64,000 nt of DNA from Zhengitettix transpicula (Eukaryota > Arthropoda > Insecta > Orthoptera > Tetrigidae), in contig CM073590.1 in the NCBI GenBank assembly GCA_037074705.1, forward strand, positions 164,112,746-164,176,745, written 5' to 3'. The translations under genes and the position numbers were made by a program. The notes beneath the pieces were generated by a model. That model had not been told where the DNA came from. It made no database searches and saw nothing but the letters and a program-made list of their open reading frames with translations. Shown here piece after piece: positions 9,806 to 21,679 of the stretch (its first letter is position 1; each line of letters opens with the position of its first letter).

Positions 9806-10763
9806 TGGCGCCGAAGTGACGGGTTGTTGAGGAGAAACCGTGCCTTCAGACAAGGGAGGTGGATTATGGGTGAACTCTGCCTCGAGGTATTGACCTGACA
9901 AAAATCCCCGAAGGTCAACTATTCCAAAAAGCGAGAGTAAGTCTGCGCACGTGTAAAATTGATGCAGATTGGCTGAAATAAAACACGAGAAGAGGTTTCC
10001 ACCCTGTGGTGGGGAACGAAGAGAGTCGAGCAGGAAGGTGGACAAGCGAGGAATTAGGGCAGTTCCTATCTATAACCCGGAGAACGAGGAAGTATGGGAT
10101 GGGAGAAAGTGTAGGAGTAAAAATATTTCGAATGTACAACTTGGAGAAGGAAAAAAGGCTTATGGTGTGCTTTTCGTTATCGATTTGTACAAAATATTTT
10201 TTCATAACTGTTAATTACTGCCTGGAAGCATGGGAATGTGGCTTGCCGGGGTCGAGCAGCGGACACAAGACAATGGCGGGGTGCATTGGAAAATCCGCAA
10301 GTCCCGCAAGCAAGGTCAGGGTCGGCCAAGGAAGGGGTAAGTGACCGGGAGAATATGGCCCTAAAATAGATGGAAGAGGGTCACGTGTGCACAAGGACCA
10401 ACCAGGAGAGAGGGTTTTGAGGAGGCAGAGAAAGAAGTCTGCGAACAAGAGAGTGGTCGAAGAGATGAATGTGGACCGTTGGTGAGAGTGGTCGAGGAGA
10501 TGAATGTGGACAGCCGATGAGAGCGGTCAATGAGATGAATTTGGACCGTTGGTGAGAGTGGTCAGGCAGATTTGATCCTGAAAGATTTTGGTTCTGCACG
10601 TGGGTCTCCGGTCATCTTCTGTGAATGCTGATGAGACAGATAGCCGCCAACGGGAGTCGACCCTGTCCGAGCTGCAGACCTGGTAAGTCGCGTTCCATGC
10701 TTCCGGGTATCGCGTCGGTTTGCCACGAGAAAAACCACGGTTAATCTTGAGAAAGGGAGGGGG
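9806..10763 (+). mobile_element. Possible LTR-element leader/internal remnant
   Basis: A GC-rich block of about 950 bp starts with TGGCGCCGAAGTGACGGG (9806-9823). This resembles a retrotransposon primer-binding site, since TGGCGCC is complementary to the 3' end of several tRNAs, Lys among them. The block ends with a polypurine run, GAGAAAGGGAGGGGG (10749-10763). No gag or pol motif was recognised and no matching LTR was found to the left, so it would be a non-coding (LARD-like) or heavily deleted element. It holds a 35-bp tandem repeat. Purine-rich runs and TGGCGCC can occur by chance, hence the modest confidence. Confidence 0.35.
10453..10575 (+). repeat. 35-bp tandem repeat, about 3.5 copies
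   Basis: Units start at 10453, 10488, 10523 and 10558 (partial). Each begins GTGGTC or GCGGTC, carries GAGATGAAT and GTGGAC/TTGGAC, and ends GATGAGA or GGTGAGA. Units 1 and 3 are closest to each other, which hints at a higher-order duplication. The period is not a multiple of three, so the array is unlikely to encode a protein repeat. Confidence 0.85.
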
Positions 10764-10864
10764 TTACATGCATCCCTGGCAGGCTGGAGAGCTTTTCGTT
10801 TTGTATAAATTCTGAGAAAATGAATTATTGTTTTTTTTAATAACTAAATATTGCATTTCCCTTT

Positions 10865-10898
10865 CCTGCAAGAACAATTCTTGCAGGTGGCGCCCAAC
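10865..10898 (+). promoter_or_regulatory. Perfect hairpin followed by tRNA-Lys-type PBS-like sequence
   Basis: CCTGCAAGAA and TTCTTGCAGG form a 10-bp perfect inverted repeat (10865-10887). It is followed at once by TGGCGCCCAAC (10888-10898), the first 11 bases of the primer-binding site used by tRNA-Lys-primed retroelements. About 60 bp earlier there is a TATA-like TATAAAT (about 10804). Together with the polypurine run at 10749, this gives the order PPT, short LTR-like segment, PBS. A solo or tandem LTR junction is possible but unproven. The hairpin is also similar in design to the family A hairpin. Confidence 0.3.
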
Positions 10899-11404
10899 AA
10901 ATAGTTAATTTAACCGTAAGCTCACCACAGGCTCGAGCAACGGAAGAAAAATCTGTCTAGAGCTGCTAAAATTGTTACGCAGACGATGAAGTGCAGAAGA
11001 GGAATCTGCCAGAAATTTCTGTGAATCTATTCCGGTTAGCCTGGAGAAGTGGACTACAAATAATGAACATGTGCGTTTCTGTCTGCAAAGTAAATAATTA
11101 AGATTTCTGCCACATGTATATGCCCTCACATAGGACCTCTTTTCGTTTTGGGTTTATGTGAATAGTCGCATAAAATTACTCTAAGGTCTGTCTGTTTCAC
11201 TTTAACTGCATAATATTCCTAAAAATTTCGAAAAACGTTAATCATCTTAAGTTTAAACTCGAGAGTGAATAAATTTTTATTTACCTAGATGCAATAAAAA
11301 AGGACACTCTTTGATATGTGTAAACCCTTAATTATAAATAAATTAAAATTTTATTTTGATTGGCTTTAAATTTAGTGTTTTTATTATATAAAATTAACCT
11401 CGCA
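10899..11404. other. Unannotated spacer
   Basis: No recognisable gene. A minus-strand frame of 74 codons (11129-10905) shows no known motif. Confidence 0.4.
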
Positions 11405-11662
11405 GCATTATATTACAGTTTCAACGCCTACCTAACGCGTTTCAACCTTGACGTAAAGGACGACAAATGCGAATGTGGCATGGACGATAAAGTTGATGTC
11501 ATCCATTTCCTGGCGGAATGTCCAAATTACGAGCTGTAGCGAATACACCTTCCCGACAACCTAGGCGAAAACGTCATTAAGTTCGCCTGAGACACGACAT
11601 CATTTTGTGCACTCCTGCAATTAGCTGACTATAAAAAGAAGAAATTGAAGCTAATTCATTTA
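11405..11662 (+). pseudogene. LINE ORF2 C-terminal remnant with CxC...H...C knuckle
   Basis: Translating from 11420, the frame reads FNAYLTRFNLDVKDD, then KCECGMDDKVDVIHFLAEC, then PNYEL. The zinc-knuckle-like spacing C-x-C-x(10)-H-x(4)-C, preceded by FnaYL.RF.L, is typical of the segment after the reverse transcriptase/RNase H region in R1/I/Jockey-group LINEs (usual form GHg.F.aYL.rf.l...C.CG....d..H.l..CP.y...R). Two in-frame stops follow (after PNYEL, and TGA after VIKFA), and the frame finally ends at TAA near 11676. Nothing of the polymerase core was seen upstream, so it is a 5'-truncated relic from a different lineage than the LINE at 31140. Confidence 0.7.
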
Positions 11663-11676
11663 GTCCCTAGTTATTA

Positions 11677-12165
11677 ATACATTGTATTATTTAATACATC
11701 AACAGATACGTTGTACATGCCTACTTTACCAATATCAATTATTATAGAGAGAAGAGAAATATAGACGAAAATGAAATAATACGAAATGTATTATACTAAT
11801 CACTCTACGTAAATAACGGTAAGCGGTGGTTCTATTCTTCGTAACAATAACCACTTAAACATAAAAACAATCATTTTTATATATTCTATAAAGCCAACAA
11901 AAATTATTACATGCCTAAAAATGAATATATTTCATAAAATTATTTTAATTTCATGTGTTCCATCGGTATTTCCTGTATCATGTGTATTTATTACTCTAGC
12001 AATACACAATTTGCCTACTCAGGAAATTAAAATAAATTTTAAGAAAATAATGTCTTGTAAACGTGTAATAACGTATCCTGGTCACTATAGATATAGATTG
12101 ATAAAATATGGAAGAAAAGTGTTGTTAAAAGTTTCGATTATTAATCTAGTATAAATATCAAATAT
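11677..12165. other. Unannotated AT-rich spacer
   Basis: AT-rich. A 77-codon frame (11921-12154) has no recognisable motif. Confidence 0.4.
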
Positions 12166-13290
12166 ATTGTAATGCCAATTAAACAGGCCGTTAATTGTTT
12201 TTAATATAATTAAATTGTTAGCGGTACGAATGCGTAAAGGCGACAATGAAGGCGGGTTTTTCCTTTGTTCAACAATGGAGACCGCGCGCGGAAAAAACTC
12301 AGTACGCACTTGGAGAACGCCAGTCTTCTGCGAGAAACGGAACAGTTCAGTTCACGTTGTGAACTGAAAAACGTAAAAGTCTGGAATCGGGGATTGAAAG
12401 GTGAAGGAGTCAAAATTCTGCGTACGAGAGATGAAACTGTTAAAAGTCAACGAGGATATATAGTACAGTTCAGTACGAATGGCGAGATCCTGTATTTTTA
12501 CATGAGCGCAAGCAAACATTTTTACGGAGAGATTTACACAATAATTTGCACACGGTGAAGCAAATGGTTGCTTCACGCTGATTGAACAATTATCGCATAG
12601 AGGAGACCGGAATCCAAAGGGGCGGCTCATACGAGGTTCCAGATAGCAGAGGACGAGTATTTTAATCGTGTGTATTAAAATTTTCAATGAAGTATGGAGT
12701 CTGTGCAAAAAATGACCTTAAAGTGTGGTAGTTTTCAAGCTACAAGTGAGATCTGGTACCAGACAGACGTTCCGTGAGTAACAAAACATTTATACAAATT
12801 TGTAAACGATAATTAAAAAGGTATAGACAGATTTCGTTCAGATTTCATTTCTTTTCACTTATTTTCTTATTGTTTTAGGTTAACTTTTTATATTTGAATT
12901 GATAATTGTCAGTTTATACATTGATTTTGTTCTAATTATCAAACTCAGTCGGTAGAGCCTGAGATAAGAGATTTGACGTATTTGATTGTAATGATATAAG
13001 AACTGTATGTTCATAAATGCCACGAATTAATAAATTAATAAATTAAAGTATTTGTTTTTAAATGGATGAAATTCGGCATGAAAAATAGGTCTTGTACATT
13101 GTAAATTTATCAACAATAATAAATTTCTTTTAAAGCTTAGTAAATGTTGTTAATTATTCCTATGATATAAGACCACCCTTTTAATCATTATATATTCGAC
13201 GTCTTCAACATGTGGATAATTATTCAAAATTTAATTAATTTTTTGTTAATTGATTCATTTAATTAAAGCCTTCCAGTTGTTTATTACAAT
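12166..13290 (+). mobile_element. Family B non-autonomous element, copy 1
   Basis: Begins ATTGTAATGCCAATTAA (12166) and ends TTTATTACAAT (13290). The terminal 8 bases are perfect inverted repeats, extended to 13 by the flanking AATAT. Internal blocks are shared with copies at 14027, 41468 and 46064: TGAGTAACA followed by TTTGTAAAC, AGACAGATTTCGTTC, and ATTATCAAACTCAG...CCTGAGA. A subterminal palindrome-like block (AATGCC...GGC.TTAATT) follows the start in all four. No transposase was found. Open frames of 97 and 118 codons on opposite strands (12265-12558, 12708-12352) overlap each other and are not conserved in the other copies, so they are incidental. Confidence 0.75.
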
Positions 13291-14026
13291 ATATTAACAC
13301 ATATATTTTTTATATTGAATTACTGTGGAAATTACCGAAAGCTACCTGGAAAATATAAATTGGACTTAATTTCAATATTTTTAAAAATCTTTGGCGATTG
13401 ATAGGCATAATTCTTAATGGTTACATTGATACCAGTTCCCCTTATATTTATTACTGCGTATAGTATATTAACAAGTCGTTGTTAGATTGTCAGACGTTAC
13501 CTTAATGTAAACGTTTTAATTTATGGATTGACGTCTAAAGGGAACATAACAGGAAAGTTTTCTGTAAATCTGTTTGTTTAGGTCGTTTATAGAGACTTCT
13601 ATAAACCACTTCTAGCAGCTACGATATGTCGAATTGTGAACGAATCGAAAGCGCTAAATCATCTGCAAATAATGAATTTGTGTTTCGAGCAGCGGCTGGT
13701 TGCCCTTCAAGTGGAAGAAATTATGTCAAGCTGAGCAGTTTAACAATAATGTAACGCGAACCGGATACGGCCATACAGAACTATAACGATCACTGTGGGC
13801 ATTCAACTCTATACCAAAAAGTTACACACAAGATCAAATCAACGCTTCGAATTTTTTGGGATATTGTGAGATTTGTGAAAATTGCAGACTGAATGTTTTT
13901 TCGTAAGATAATAATAAAATGACGGTTCAAAAGTAATGAAAATTTTACTCTGCATTTGTATCTCGTAGAGTTTAGCTATGGGTTACACACAGAATTATGC
14001 AAACTAAATGCAAGCGGAATATATAT
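13291..14026. other. Unannotated spacer between two family B copies
   Basis: No recognisable gene. Two family B copies in the same orientation lie only about 740 bp apart on either side. Confidence 0.4.
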
Positions 14027-14946
14027 ATTGTAATGCCAATTAATTAAGGCATTAATTGAGAAATTAAAAAAATAAATTGTTTGAGAAATCTATTCTTGAC
14101 GGCGGTACAGAACACAGCAACAATGTAGCCAGGTATTGTTTCCTTTGTCGGAAGAAGCAATGCGCGCTCAAAATTACGAGAGAGTGCAGTTCACATTATG
14201 ATATGGTAGAGTTCAGGTCAAGTTGGCTGGAAGGTTTGGTCAAGTACAGATCGTATTAAAATAGTCGAGATATTCTTTTAAAAAAGTAAAAAAGGAGAAG
14301 CAATGAGCAGTCAGACACGACAGAAGTTGATCGAGTTGAAATAGACAAGACAATTTCAAATATTCAAAGGAAATTTGCAGAGAAACATCGAGAATTACAA
14401 ATCAACAGCTTTGATTGGTCCCTGAACATTTTGTTCAAGACGAAATATTCATTTGAGCAGAACTACGAAACCTGCTAAACACAGTTCCTGATTTTTATCT
14501 AAAAATATTAATTTTAGAATCTGAGTTTTTTTAGTAGCAGTGCAAAACCCCGCCAGAGTGTTTCGTTAAGTACAAGGTATCCTGCAATTCTGCCGTGAGT
14601 AACAATATAAATTAAATAATTTTGTAAACCTGATTAAAAGATAGACGTCAGATTTCGTTCCCTTCTTTTAATTAAAAATTTGTTAATTAGAATCCATTTT
14701 TTTTAGTATAATTTCGTTGACAAGTAAATTTCGTCATAGTTAACAGATGAGTAAATCTTTTCTCTATTAAATTGGAATTTTTGTTTAAGTTGAGAAATAA
14801 AATTATTCGCCATTATCAAACCCAGTAGAGACCCTGAGATAATTTTTAAATTGTGTAATTGTGTTTAAATTGATAATAAATTTGCTTGTTTGTAAAGTTA
14901 ATTATATTTTTATTTAACTAACGCCCTCCTTGTTGTATATTTCAAT
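14027..14946 (+). mobile_element. Family B non-autonomous element, copy 2
   Basis: Starts ATTGTAATGCCAATTAATTA in a short (TA)n tract and ends at ATTTCAAT, one mismatch from the expected ATTACAAT. It shares CCGTGAGTAACAATATAAA, CCTGATTAAAAGATAG and TCAGATTTCGTTC with copy 4, to which it is closest. It is shorter than copies 1 and 4, with internal deletion. No coding capacity. Confidence 0.75.
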
Positions 14947-15782
14947 ATAGTTAAATTACATTAATTATGAAACAGCAAATAATAAATAATGTTTTATGAA
15001 GTTTATTATCAACGTAATCGTTGTTATTCTTATTCCTGTTTTATATCCAAACAGCCCGTCATGTTTGAATATATTTTGACAACTTGAATAAATTGCATGA
15101 TTTCGAATTAAAAGGCTGATAAAATAGGCAAAAAAATCTTGAAAACCTTTCAGCAATACAGTTTACATTATACCTCAATCTAGGCATAATACCATGTTTT
15201 TTCCTATTCATTTAAAATAAATAAATTAGTTAAGCTTGTTAAGTCCAAATTTAATGAATTGTAAAATTTCTTAAAAATCAGTAAAAAATTTTTCATTAAC
15301 AAATCCATTTTGTATAAAAAGTTTGTTCCATGGTACTTAGCACAACTTAATTTTTCATTTTAATCTTCTTTGCACTGTAATTATTCTTTTTGATCCTGAA
15401 TTACATGTGAAGTCAATTATTCACGTTAGTGAACAGATAAATATGACCAAATGCGGACATAAAAAGAATTAAAAGTACAACGTTTCCTCTGACATTTCAG
15501 AACCCGTTGGATTCACTTGAAACAAGTCGATCAGATTGTAAAGTTAAAACAAGATCAAAGAGGTCAAAGAGATAAAACAGTATAGCAAATACTACTCAAA
15601 GGGTTTGCATCATTCTGAATATTGAAAAAGTTGTTTAAATTTGTACGTACCATTTGAGAAACAAACCTAGCATAATACATGTGTTCTGTATACATAATTA
15701 TTTGTATTTTTACAACAAATGTGTGACACTTAGAACTAATATATCTGGTGATAATTTATATCTTATAAAAGCTCTGTTATTT
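14947..15782. other. Unannotated AT-rich spacer
   Basis: No recognised gene or repeat ends. Confidence 0.4.
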
Positions 15783-15835
15783 TATGATTAAAAAAGATAG
15801 CCAATACAGACAAAGAAAAGGGTAATATAAATACC

Positions 15836-15876
15836 ACAGAACGTTTCTGTGATCCCTGTTCCTTTCGTCAGGTGCT
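15836..15876 (-). ncRNA. Hammerhead-like motif in Penelope-like 3' tail
   Basis: On the minus strand, CACCTGACGA (core 15871-15865) is followed by GAAACGTT (GAAAC at 15847-15843). Spacing matches the copy at 2643-2684. Stem I is partly broken by a C where the other copy has G, and stem II is weak. Probably a decayed member of the same motif. Confidence 0.35.
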
Positions 15877-15922
15877 AAGAAGAGCCTAGAGAAACACAAC
15901 TGCACAGGTCAGTTGAGAACAC

Positions 15923-16547
15923 TCAAAAGCGACGAAAACGTAACGACAATGGGAGTGCCAAAGGGTTGGCGTAACAATAAGGGAGCAACGACAATGAGAA
16001 AACAGAAGGTTTAGCGTAATAATAAGGGATCATAACAATTATTGAGTTTAATAGTGTCTGTTTGTACATTAAAAGATTGTACCTGGTGTCAATGTCTAAA
16101 ATCTTAGCATTTAGCCAATCAAATGTATGTTTAGAATTGATGATATGTTTGGATACTGCAGATTGTTTATTATTGAGAAGTTTGATATTAAATATATGTT
16201 CTTTGGCACAAGTATTAAAGGAACGTTTTGTTTGACCTATATAGCAGGAATTACAATTAGAGCAAGTGATTTTGTAAACAATACAATGTTTGTTGTAGGT
16301 GTCAAATGGCTCCTTGTGGTTTTTATAAAGTATGAAAGGGTATTAGTGGATCTGTAAATGATAGGTATTTGATATTCTTTGAATATTTGGACAAATTTGT
16401 GATGTGGAGTACGAGAAAACATATGACAGTAGGATGTTGGATTTTGTTCACATTATGTGTTAAAATGTTTCGGACAATATTTAAATTGTGTTGATGGAAC
16501 TTTGAGTTAGAAAGTAATATAGCACTGTCTACAAGATTGTATACCAT
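15923..16547 (-). pseudogene. Penelope-like GIY-YIG endonuclease remnant
   Basis: Three frames must be joined to follow the protein. The first (16547 to about 16410) carries NLVDSAILLSN and HQHNLNIVRNILTHN, like the linker after the reverse transcriptase in Penelope-like proteins. The second (16422 to about 16320) carries HHKFVQIFKEYQIPIIYRST, like the segment before the endonuclease. The third (about 16320 to the stop at 15923) carries IVYKITCSNCNSCYIGQTKR, the GIY-YIG core: Tyr in VYK, CxxC, YIG and the conserved Arg of QTKR. KHIINSKHTFDW with His and Asn follows. The usual Gly of GIY is replaced by Ile or Val here. Two frameshifts and the missing polymerase show that it is inactive. In intact elements this nuclease nicks the target for reverse transcription. 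Confidence 0.85.
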
Positions 16548-16560
16548 AGCGCTCTTTTGG

Positions 16561-18104
16561 TTTTTCTATGTTATTTTAGTCTTATTTTATAATTTTGTAC
16601 TGTATCGAGTATTTTTCATAAAATAATTTGTTGCCTGCCTCTGCTTTCTGTCAGTGGGATATTTTGTACATGATATTAATCACACTGATATATTGTCTGT
16701 GAACCACTTAGAATGATCCCACTTAAATAATTGCTAGCCGTATCAAAGTAAGATTTGTCATCTGAATTACGATTGTGTGTCAAACGCAATAACCGAAGAA
16801 TTTGAATACCAGTCACACTTGGTTCAGATGTTTAATCTAATTTTTAATTACTTCTGTGTGGGCGCTAAACCCAGTTGGGGTCGTTAACATGTTTTCGCAG
16901 AGAAATTTCAGCCCTTCCTATGTAATCGTGCTGAGGTAATCAACTCCCCCCACTCCTGTTAACTCAACTAATTATTAATCTGATGAACGGAGAGAAAATT
17001 TCCCTCGCAAGCAGAGTTTGAACACTAAATTTTCCAATAAGTGACTAATCTTCGTCTTAAAATTGGAAAATTAACAGTTTTCTCAGAAATTTATACACAG
17101 GGACTACATGATCAAGTTTTCGATATATCGACCCTATTAACCAATAAATATAAAGTCAAGGATTGAAAAATAATAAACTAAAACCTAACGAAGTTAAAAT
17201 TATTTATTTATCGCGTTGAAACTTATAACGTATGAAGAGTTAACACCAAAAAGGTCTACGGGTGATTTTTATCTAGCCGTGGAGATGAGTAGTTAATTAA
17301 GAAATTAATGTCGCCATGTTAGTTTGTTGAGTAAAATTACTTGTATTTAAACTCGGTTAGTCTTTTTAAGCAATAACGGCATAGTTATCAGACATATATC
17401 AACGTCAACGGCAGATTGTATTGAATTATTTTTCCTGATGAGTCAGTCTGAACCTATCAAATGGCATCTGATATGCCCTCTAGGTCAGTTTTAGCCTCTT
17501 ATTAAGTTATAATTTAACCTGTCCATTGCAAATTAAGCGACTTCATTTGTTTTACTACACCTCCGACCTTTGTTCTGATTCTTAACTACACATTAATTTA
17601 CGCCATTTTCTTGAGGTTCCCCGTGTTGATCTTTCCAAACTTCAAAGAACTATTCAAATATTACGCTCTACCCGGAAATTTAGTTTCAACGTTTCCTTGC
17701 CATTTGTTAGTATGCTGATCACGTATTGGTCGTATATCTTTATTTTAAATTCCAGCGGTATATGTTATTTGAATTCAACTGAGTTACGCCCGTAAGCTAG
17801 CTATATCACTGTAAATGATTGAGAATCGTGTAATTACCACAAACATTAAATCTCAAAGGTTGACTGGCCTCTGGAATTTTATTTAAGAGGATTATATTAC
17901 GTAATTCTGGGAGAAAACCGTGAAGTATAAATGATTGACGGAGTGCGATGTGCAATAAGAAATAAGGAAAGCATACATTAGTGTGTGGCAAAGAAGCAAT
18001 GAAAGGGCTGAGAGGATAAATAATAACAAATAATGAACCATTCAACGAACGTGTGAGCTCATATAAAACAAAAATGACGGAAGAAATTGGTAAATTTCAC
18101 TGTT
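16561..18104. other. Unannotated spacer
   Basis: No gene, RNA or clear repeat recognised. A 79-codon minus-strand frame (18045-17806) has no known motif. Confidence 0.4.
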
Positions 18105-18230
18105 CCCATTGGAACAGTCGGCCAGCTGCCTCTTAAACCGGTCAAGGCACGGTGAGGGGGAAAGCTGCGACCCCACAACTAACCCCTCTCCCGTCATCGG
18201 AAGGGCGTGGGACAAGCACCAAATGCTCGA
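18105..18230 (+). mobile_element. Family A internal fragment
   Basis: About 125 bp match the middle of family A: CCCATTGGAACAGTCGGCC, AGCTGCCTCTTAAAC, CTCCCGTCATCGGAAGG and GTGGGACAAG. Both the hairpin end and the poly(A) end are missing and no target-site duplication was seen. It is thus a decayed or deletion-derived fragment. Confidence 0.75.
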
Positions 18231-18299
18231 CCTAATTAATTCGCGATATATATATTTATCTGAGACAGAAATCATCAATACATTTAAATAAATATTTGT

Positions 18300-19700
18300 A
18301 TATAAAATTTATGGAAATAACAACATATAACAAAATCGTCAGTCTAAATTATTTAGTTCCATCATATCAATCGATAATATTTATACATTTCTACTATTAA
18401 TCAATATATTTAATATGTTAATAAAATTCATGATTTAAATTGCCTTAAATGTTTATACTTAACTATATTTAAAAAAACTATATTTAAAGAAATGAGGCAA
18501 AAAAATGGAAACTAAATTTAGCCAAAATTAAATACATACATTAATATTGTAATAAAATTTATAAAATTAACATAATCAACTTAATTTTAACATGTATTAA
18601 TAGATTGTTATACAAAATAATTCAAAAGTTTGATAAACATAATATAAATGAAATTAACACTACACTCATCCATAAATTACTATCAAATATAAACTAAATT
18701 TATAATTATGAAAACAAATACTTAGTATACAACTTTTTGTCAGGACTGTCAACTATATTAAAGGAAGCACTAATACAAAATTGATAAGATAATAAAGATA
18801 TGATGAGCAAACCTAAATCAAAATTTAATACATGCCTACCGATCCTAGTAAAATAAATTAAAAAATTATATTATTTTATATTTTATTAATTTCGATAAGG
18901 TAACTATTTTATGTAGACAATAAAAAACATTTTTATTATCATTACACATAAACGAAAACAGGAGTAGCTTTGTATATTATAGAAATGAAGATAATATAAT
19001 TCGAGTAAATTTGAAATCATAATTCAAAAATTCAAACTTTTTTACAAATCATAAAATACAAACGATATCAATTTATTAAAATTGATATATAAAATAAAAA
19101 TTATGGAAAAAAAAATTTAATCTTTTAAAATTTTTAAAATGAATCTTTAATGATTCAAAGCTATTTTCAGAAAGTGTTGAAAAAGTATTGTTGTAAAAAT
19201 ACAATTATTAATAGATATATAAAATAATTTAAGATATTTTTAATAATAAAATTTTAATAATATAATATACATAGATTAATAATAGAAATGTACATATTAT
19301 TGATGCATATGGTTGAACTGATGGAAATAGTCAAAAAACAATAAATAAATAATTTAGTCTGAAGATTGGGTAACTTTCATTAATTAAATGTAATCAGTTT
19401 AGAAAATAATTAAAAAATAAATAATTATATTTGTAAGACAGTAAATAATTTAACCTATTACACGAAACATAATGGAAAATGCAGCTTACGGAATGTTATT
19501 AATATATAAAATTTTTATTAAACAAAGTTTTAATACTTTTAATTTATTAATAACAGTGCCAGAGAACTATTTTTACAGCACGTTTGTTCCGTTCTTGCTA
19601 TATATCACACTTCTATAAATAAAATTATATTTAATCTTAATATTATTTCAGAAAGTGGATCGCAAACTATTCAGTAATGGCATTTATACTGAAAATTCTA
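18300..19700. other. Extremely AT-rich tract, no gene seen
   Basis: About 1.4 kb with very few G or C residues, rich in A runs on the plus strand and nearly free of long open frames. No repeat ends or motifs were recognised. The composition is more extreme than elsewhere in the window. Confidence 0.5.
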
Positions 19701-21679
19701 AACGGGAGTTATTCGTTTTTATCTGTAAAACAATACGCAATTATATCGGCTCTATAAATTACTACCCAGCAAAAAATAGTTGAGTTATACCATAGGGAGT
19801 ATGTTTTATTTTGGAAGGGTATACTGTAGTGTAGTAATCTAGTGGCGTTTGATTTGCCTGGAAATAGAGTGCAGTTCTCCCTGCTAATGCGTTTCGTTGA
19901 AAGATAAATGAAATCGAACTGGAAACATTTCAGCGCCATCTGAGTCATAAAAGATGCAACTCATCGCCTACACTGAGGTGTCACTTGCAATGCGTCAGTC
20001 AACTGTGCTGTAAATAACTTCTTCCTCTAAAGGGAAGCACTCAGAGACGAAGTTTGATAATGTTTTGGGCGATTTAAATGGAAAACCAACAGACATGTTT
20101 CATTTTACAGTTAACTGGCTAATTAAGCAATTCTAGGGTGTTTTGGCAAATGCCGTAACGGAATGAATATGCATCCTAAATTAATAAAAATGATTTACAC
20201 GTCTTGAATAAATCATAAATACTGTTTAAGAATCTAATTTGATCTTATTTTCAGAGTTAATTCTTTTTCGCAGATTAAAAGATTAATGATTTTCTTTAGA
20301 CTAAGGTATGACTAATATGTATTTGGTTTACATTAACGAAAGTGGTAATATTCTAGCTGACGTTACCTAAAGCAATAAAAGGACAACAATAGGTTACTAA
20401 TGTAGGGTGTTCTGAAAGTTGCATTGCACTTACATCATATGTTAGAAATGACTCCAAGGCAGGCTTTACAATTATGAACCCACTTAATTTTATTGAAAAA
20501 TCAGTTTCCACATATATCTGATTGTAATAGTTTTTATCTTCCATAGTTCGTAGTCCAGTGCACAGTGACTTTCCAAATGCACTGTATAATATTGAAATTA
20601 TGATACAATTAAAAGGAAGGATATATATTAAGAGTTTAATGTATTCATGACGGGAGCAACTGTCCTCAAAGAACTTTTATGGTTCTGTTTGTTTCTACTG
20701 ACCTGTTCGAAATTAACTGAACTGATGATACTGTGTCGGGGTACGAAACGTGCATTCACAATGAAATTTGAAATTGTCAATGTCTTTGAATGAACTACAT
20801 AGACGTGGAATTACTGCGTGTGATTCTGTTGAAATATAAATTCGTGGAGGGTGAAGTATTAAAATTCGTTTGGGCAAAAGCCAAATAAAATGGGTTTGGC
20901 AAGTTTAGCGTTTGCTTCTTTTTGTTTTGAAAGCGGGATGCAGAGAAAGAGAAGAAGAAGTTGATAGTGATGTGGAGTAAGTGATGGAAAGCTTATAAAT
21001 AGGACTAGTTAAAAGGTGATACAAGCAGTTAAAGTTGACGTGGCGAAAAGCGACGGAAGCAGTGATAATTTTATACAACGGACTGGGAAGAAATCTTCAC
21101 GATTGGTACTTCAAAATCTACGACTAAAGGTTATATGCAGCCAGAAGTAGGAAACTCCATCATTGGAACTTCCAGGCTCCGACCATTCAGCATACATAAC
21201 TTCGCCATGGGACGGTTTTTCTTTCAAATAAACTTGTGTAATTGAAGAATAGCTGGCCATTGTGTCAGGATTCAGGTTATTTTACCATTTGCCATTGATG
21301 AATATAGAAATACATAATGGATAATCTTGGATTCAGATCTCATTGCTGAGATGTTATCAAGGTTTTAATATGGAAATGACGTAAATTATTACATTTCATT
21401 CTGAAACTATTATGCGATCACTGCAAATATATAAGAAAAAACGTAGGTTCAATTAAAATAAACAATGCATTTATATGTATTTAATAGTGTTAGCAATATA
21501 CTTAATTTAAAAGTTATTACGTAATTTGGCGTTCTAAAGTGGACCATACAATTTTAATTTATGTTAAAACCTTGCACATTAGAGAAACAGTCGTATCAAA
21601 AAACAGGGGTTAAAATACATAAGAATATTTGGATTGAGAAACATGTATTATGACTATTGAGAAAACTAATAAATAAATA
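19701..21679. other. Unannotated spacer
   Basis: Mixed composition. Small frames (for example 19948-19709 minus and 20544-20353 minus) have no recognisable motifs. A purine-rich patch lies at about 20930-21060. Confidence 0.4.

Larger units (their letters stand above)
15783..16560 (-). mobile_element. Penelope-like element, 5'-truncated, with GIY-YIG endonuclease
   Basis: On the minus strand, linker and GIY-YIG endonuclease remnants (16547 to 15923) are followed by a 3' tail (15922-15783). The tail matches family C at 2525-2728 and 55954-56165, which ties that orphan repeat family to a Penelope-like parent. The reverse-transcriptase core is missing, so the copy is truncated at about 16560. 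It ends with the same terminal block as the other copies (GATAGCCAATACAGAC on the plus strand). Confidence 0.85.

Noticed and set aside
12352..12708. 118-codon minus-strand ORF
   Set aside because: It overlaps a plus-strand ORF inside family B and is not kept in the other three copies.
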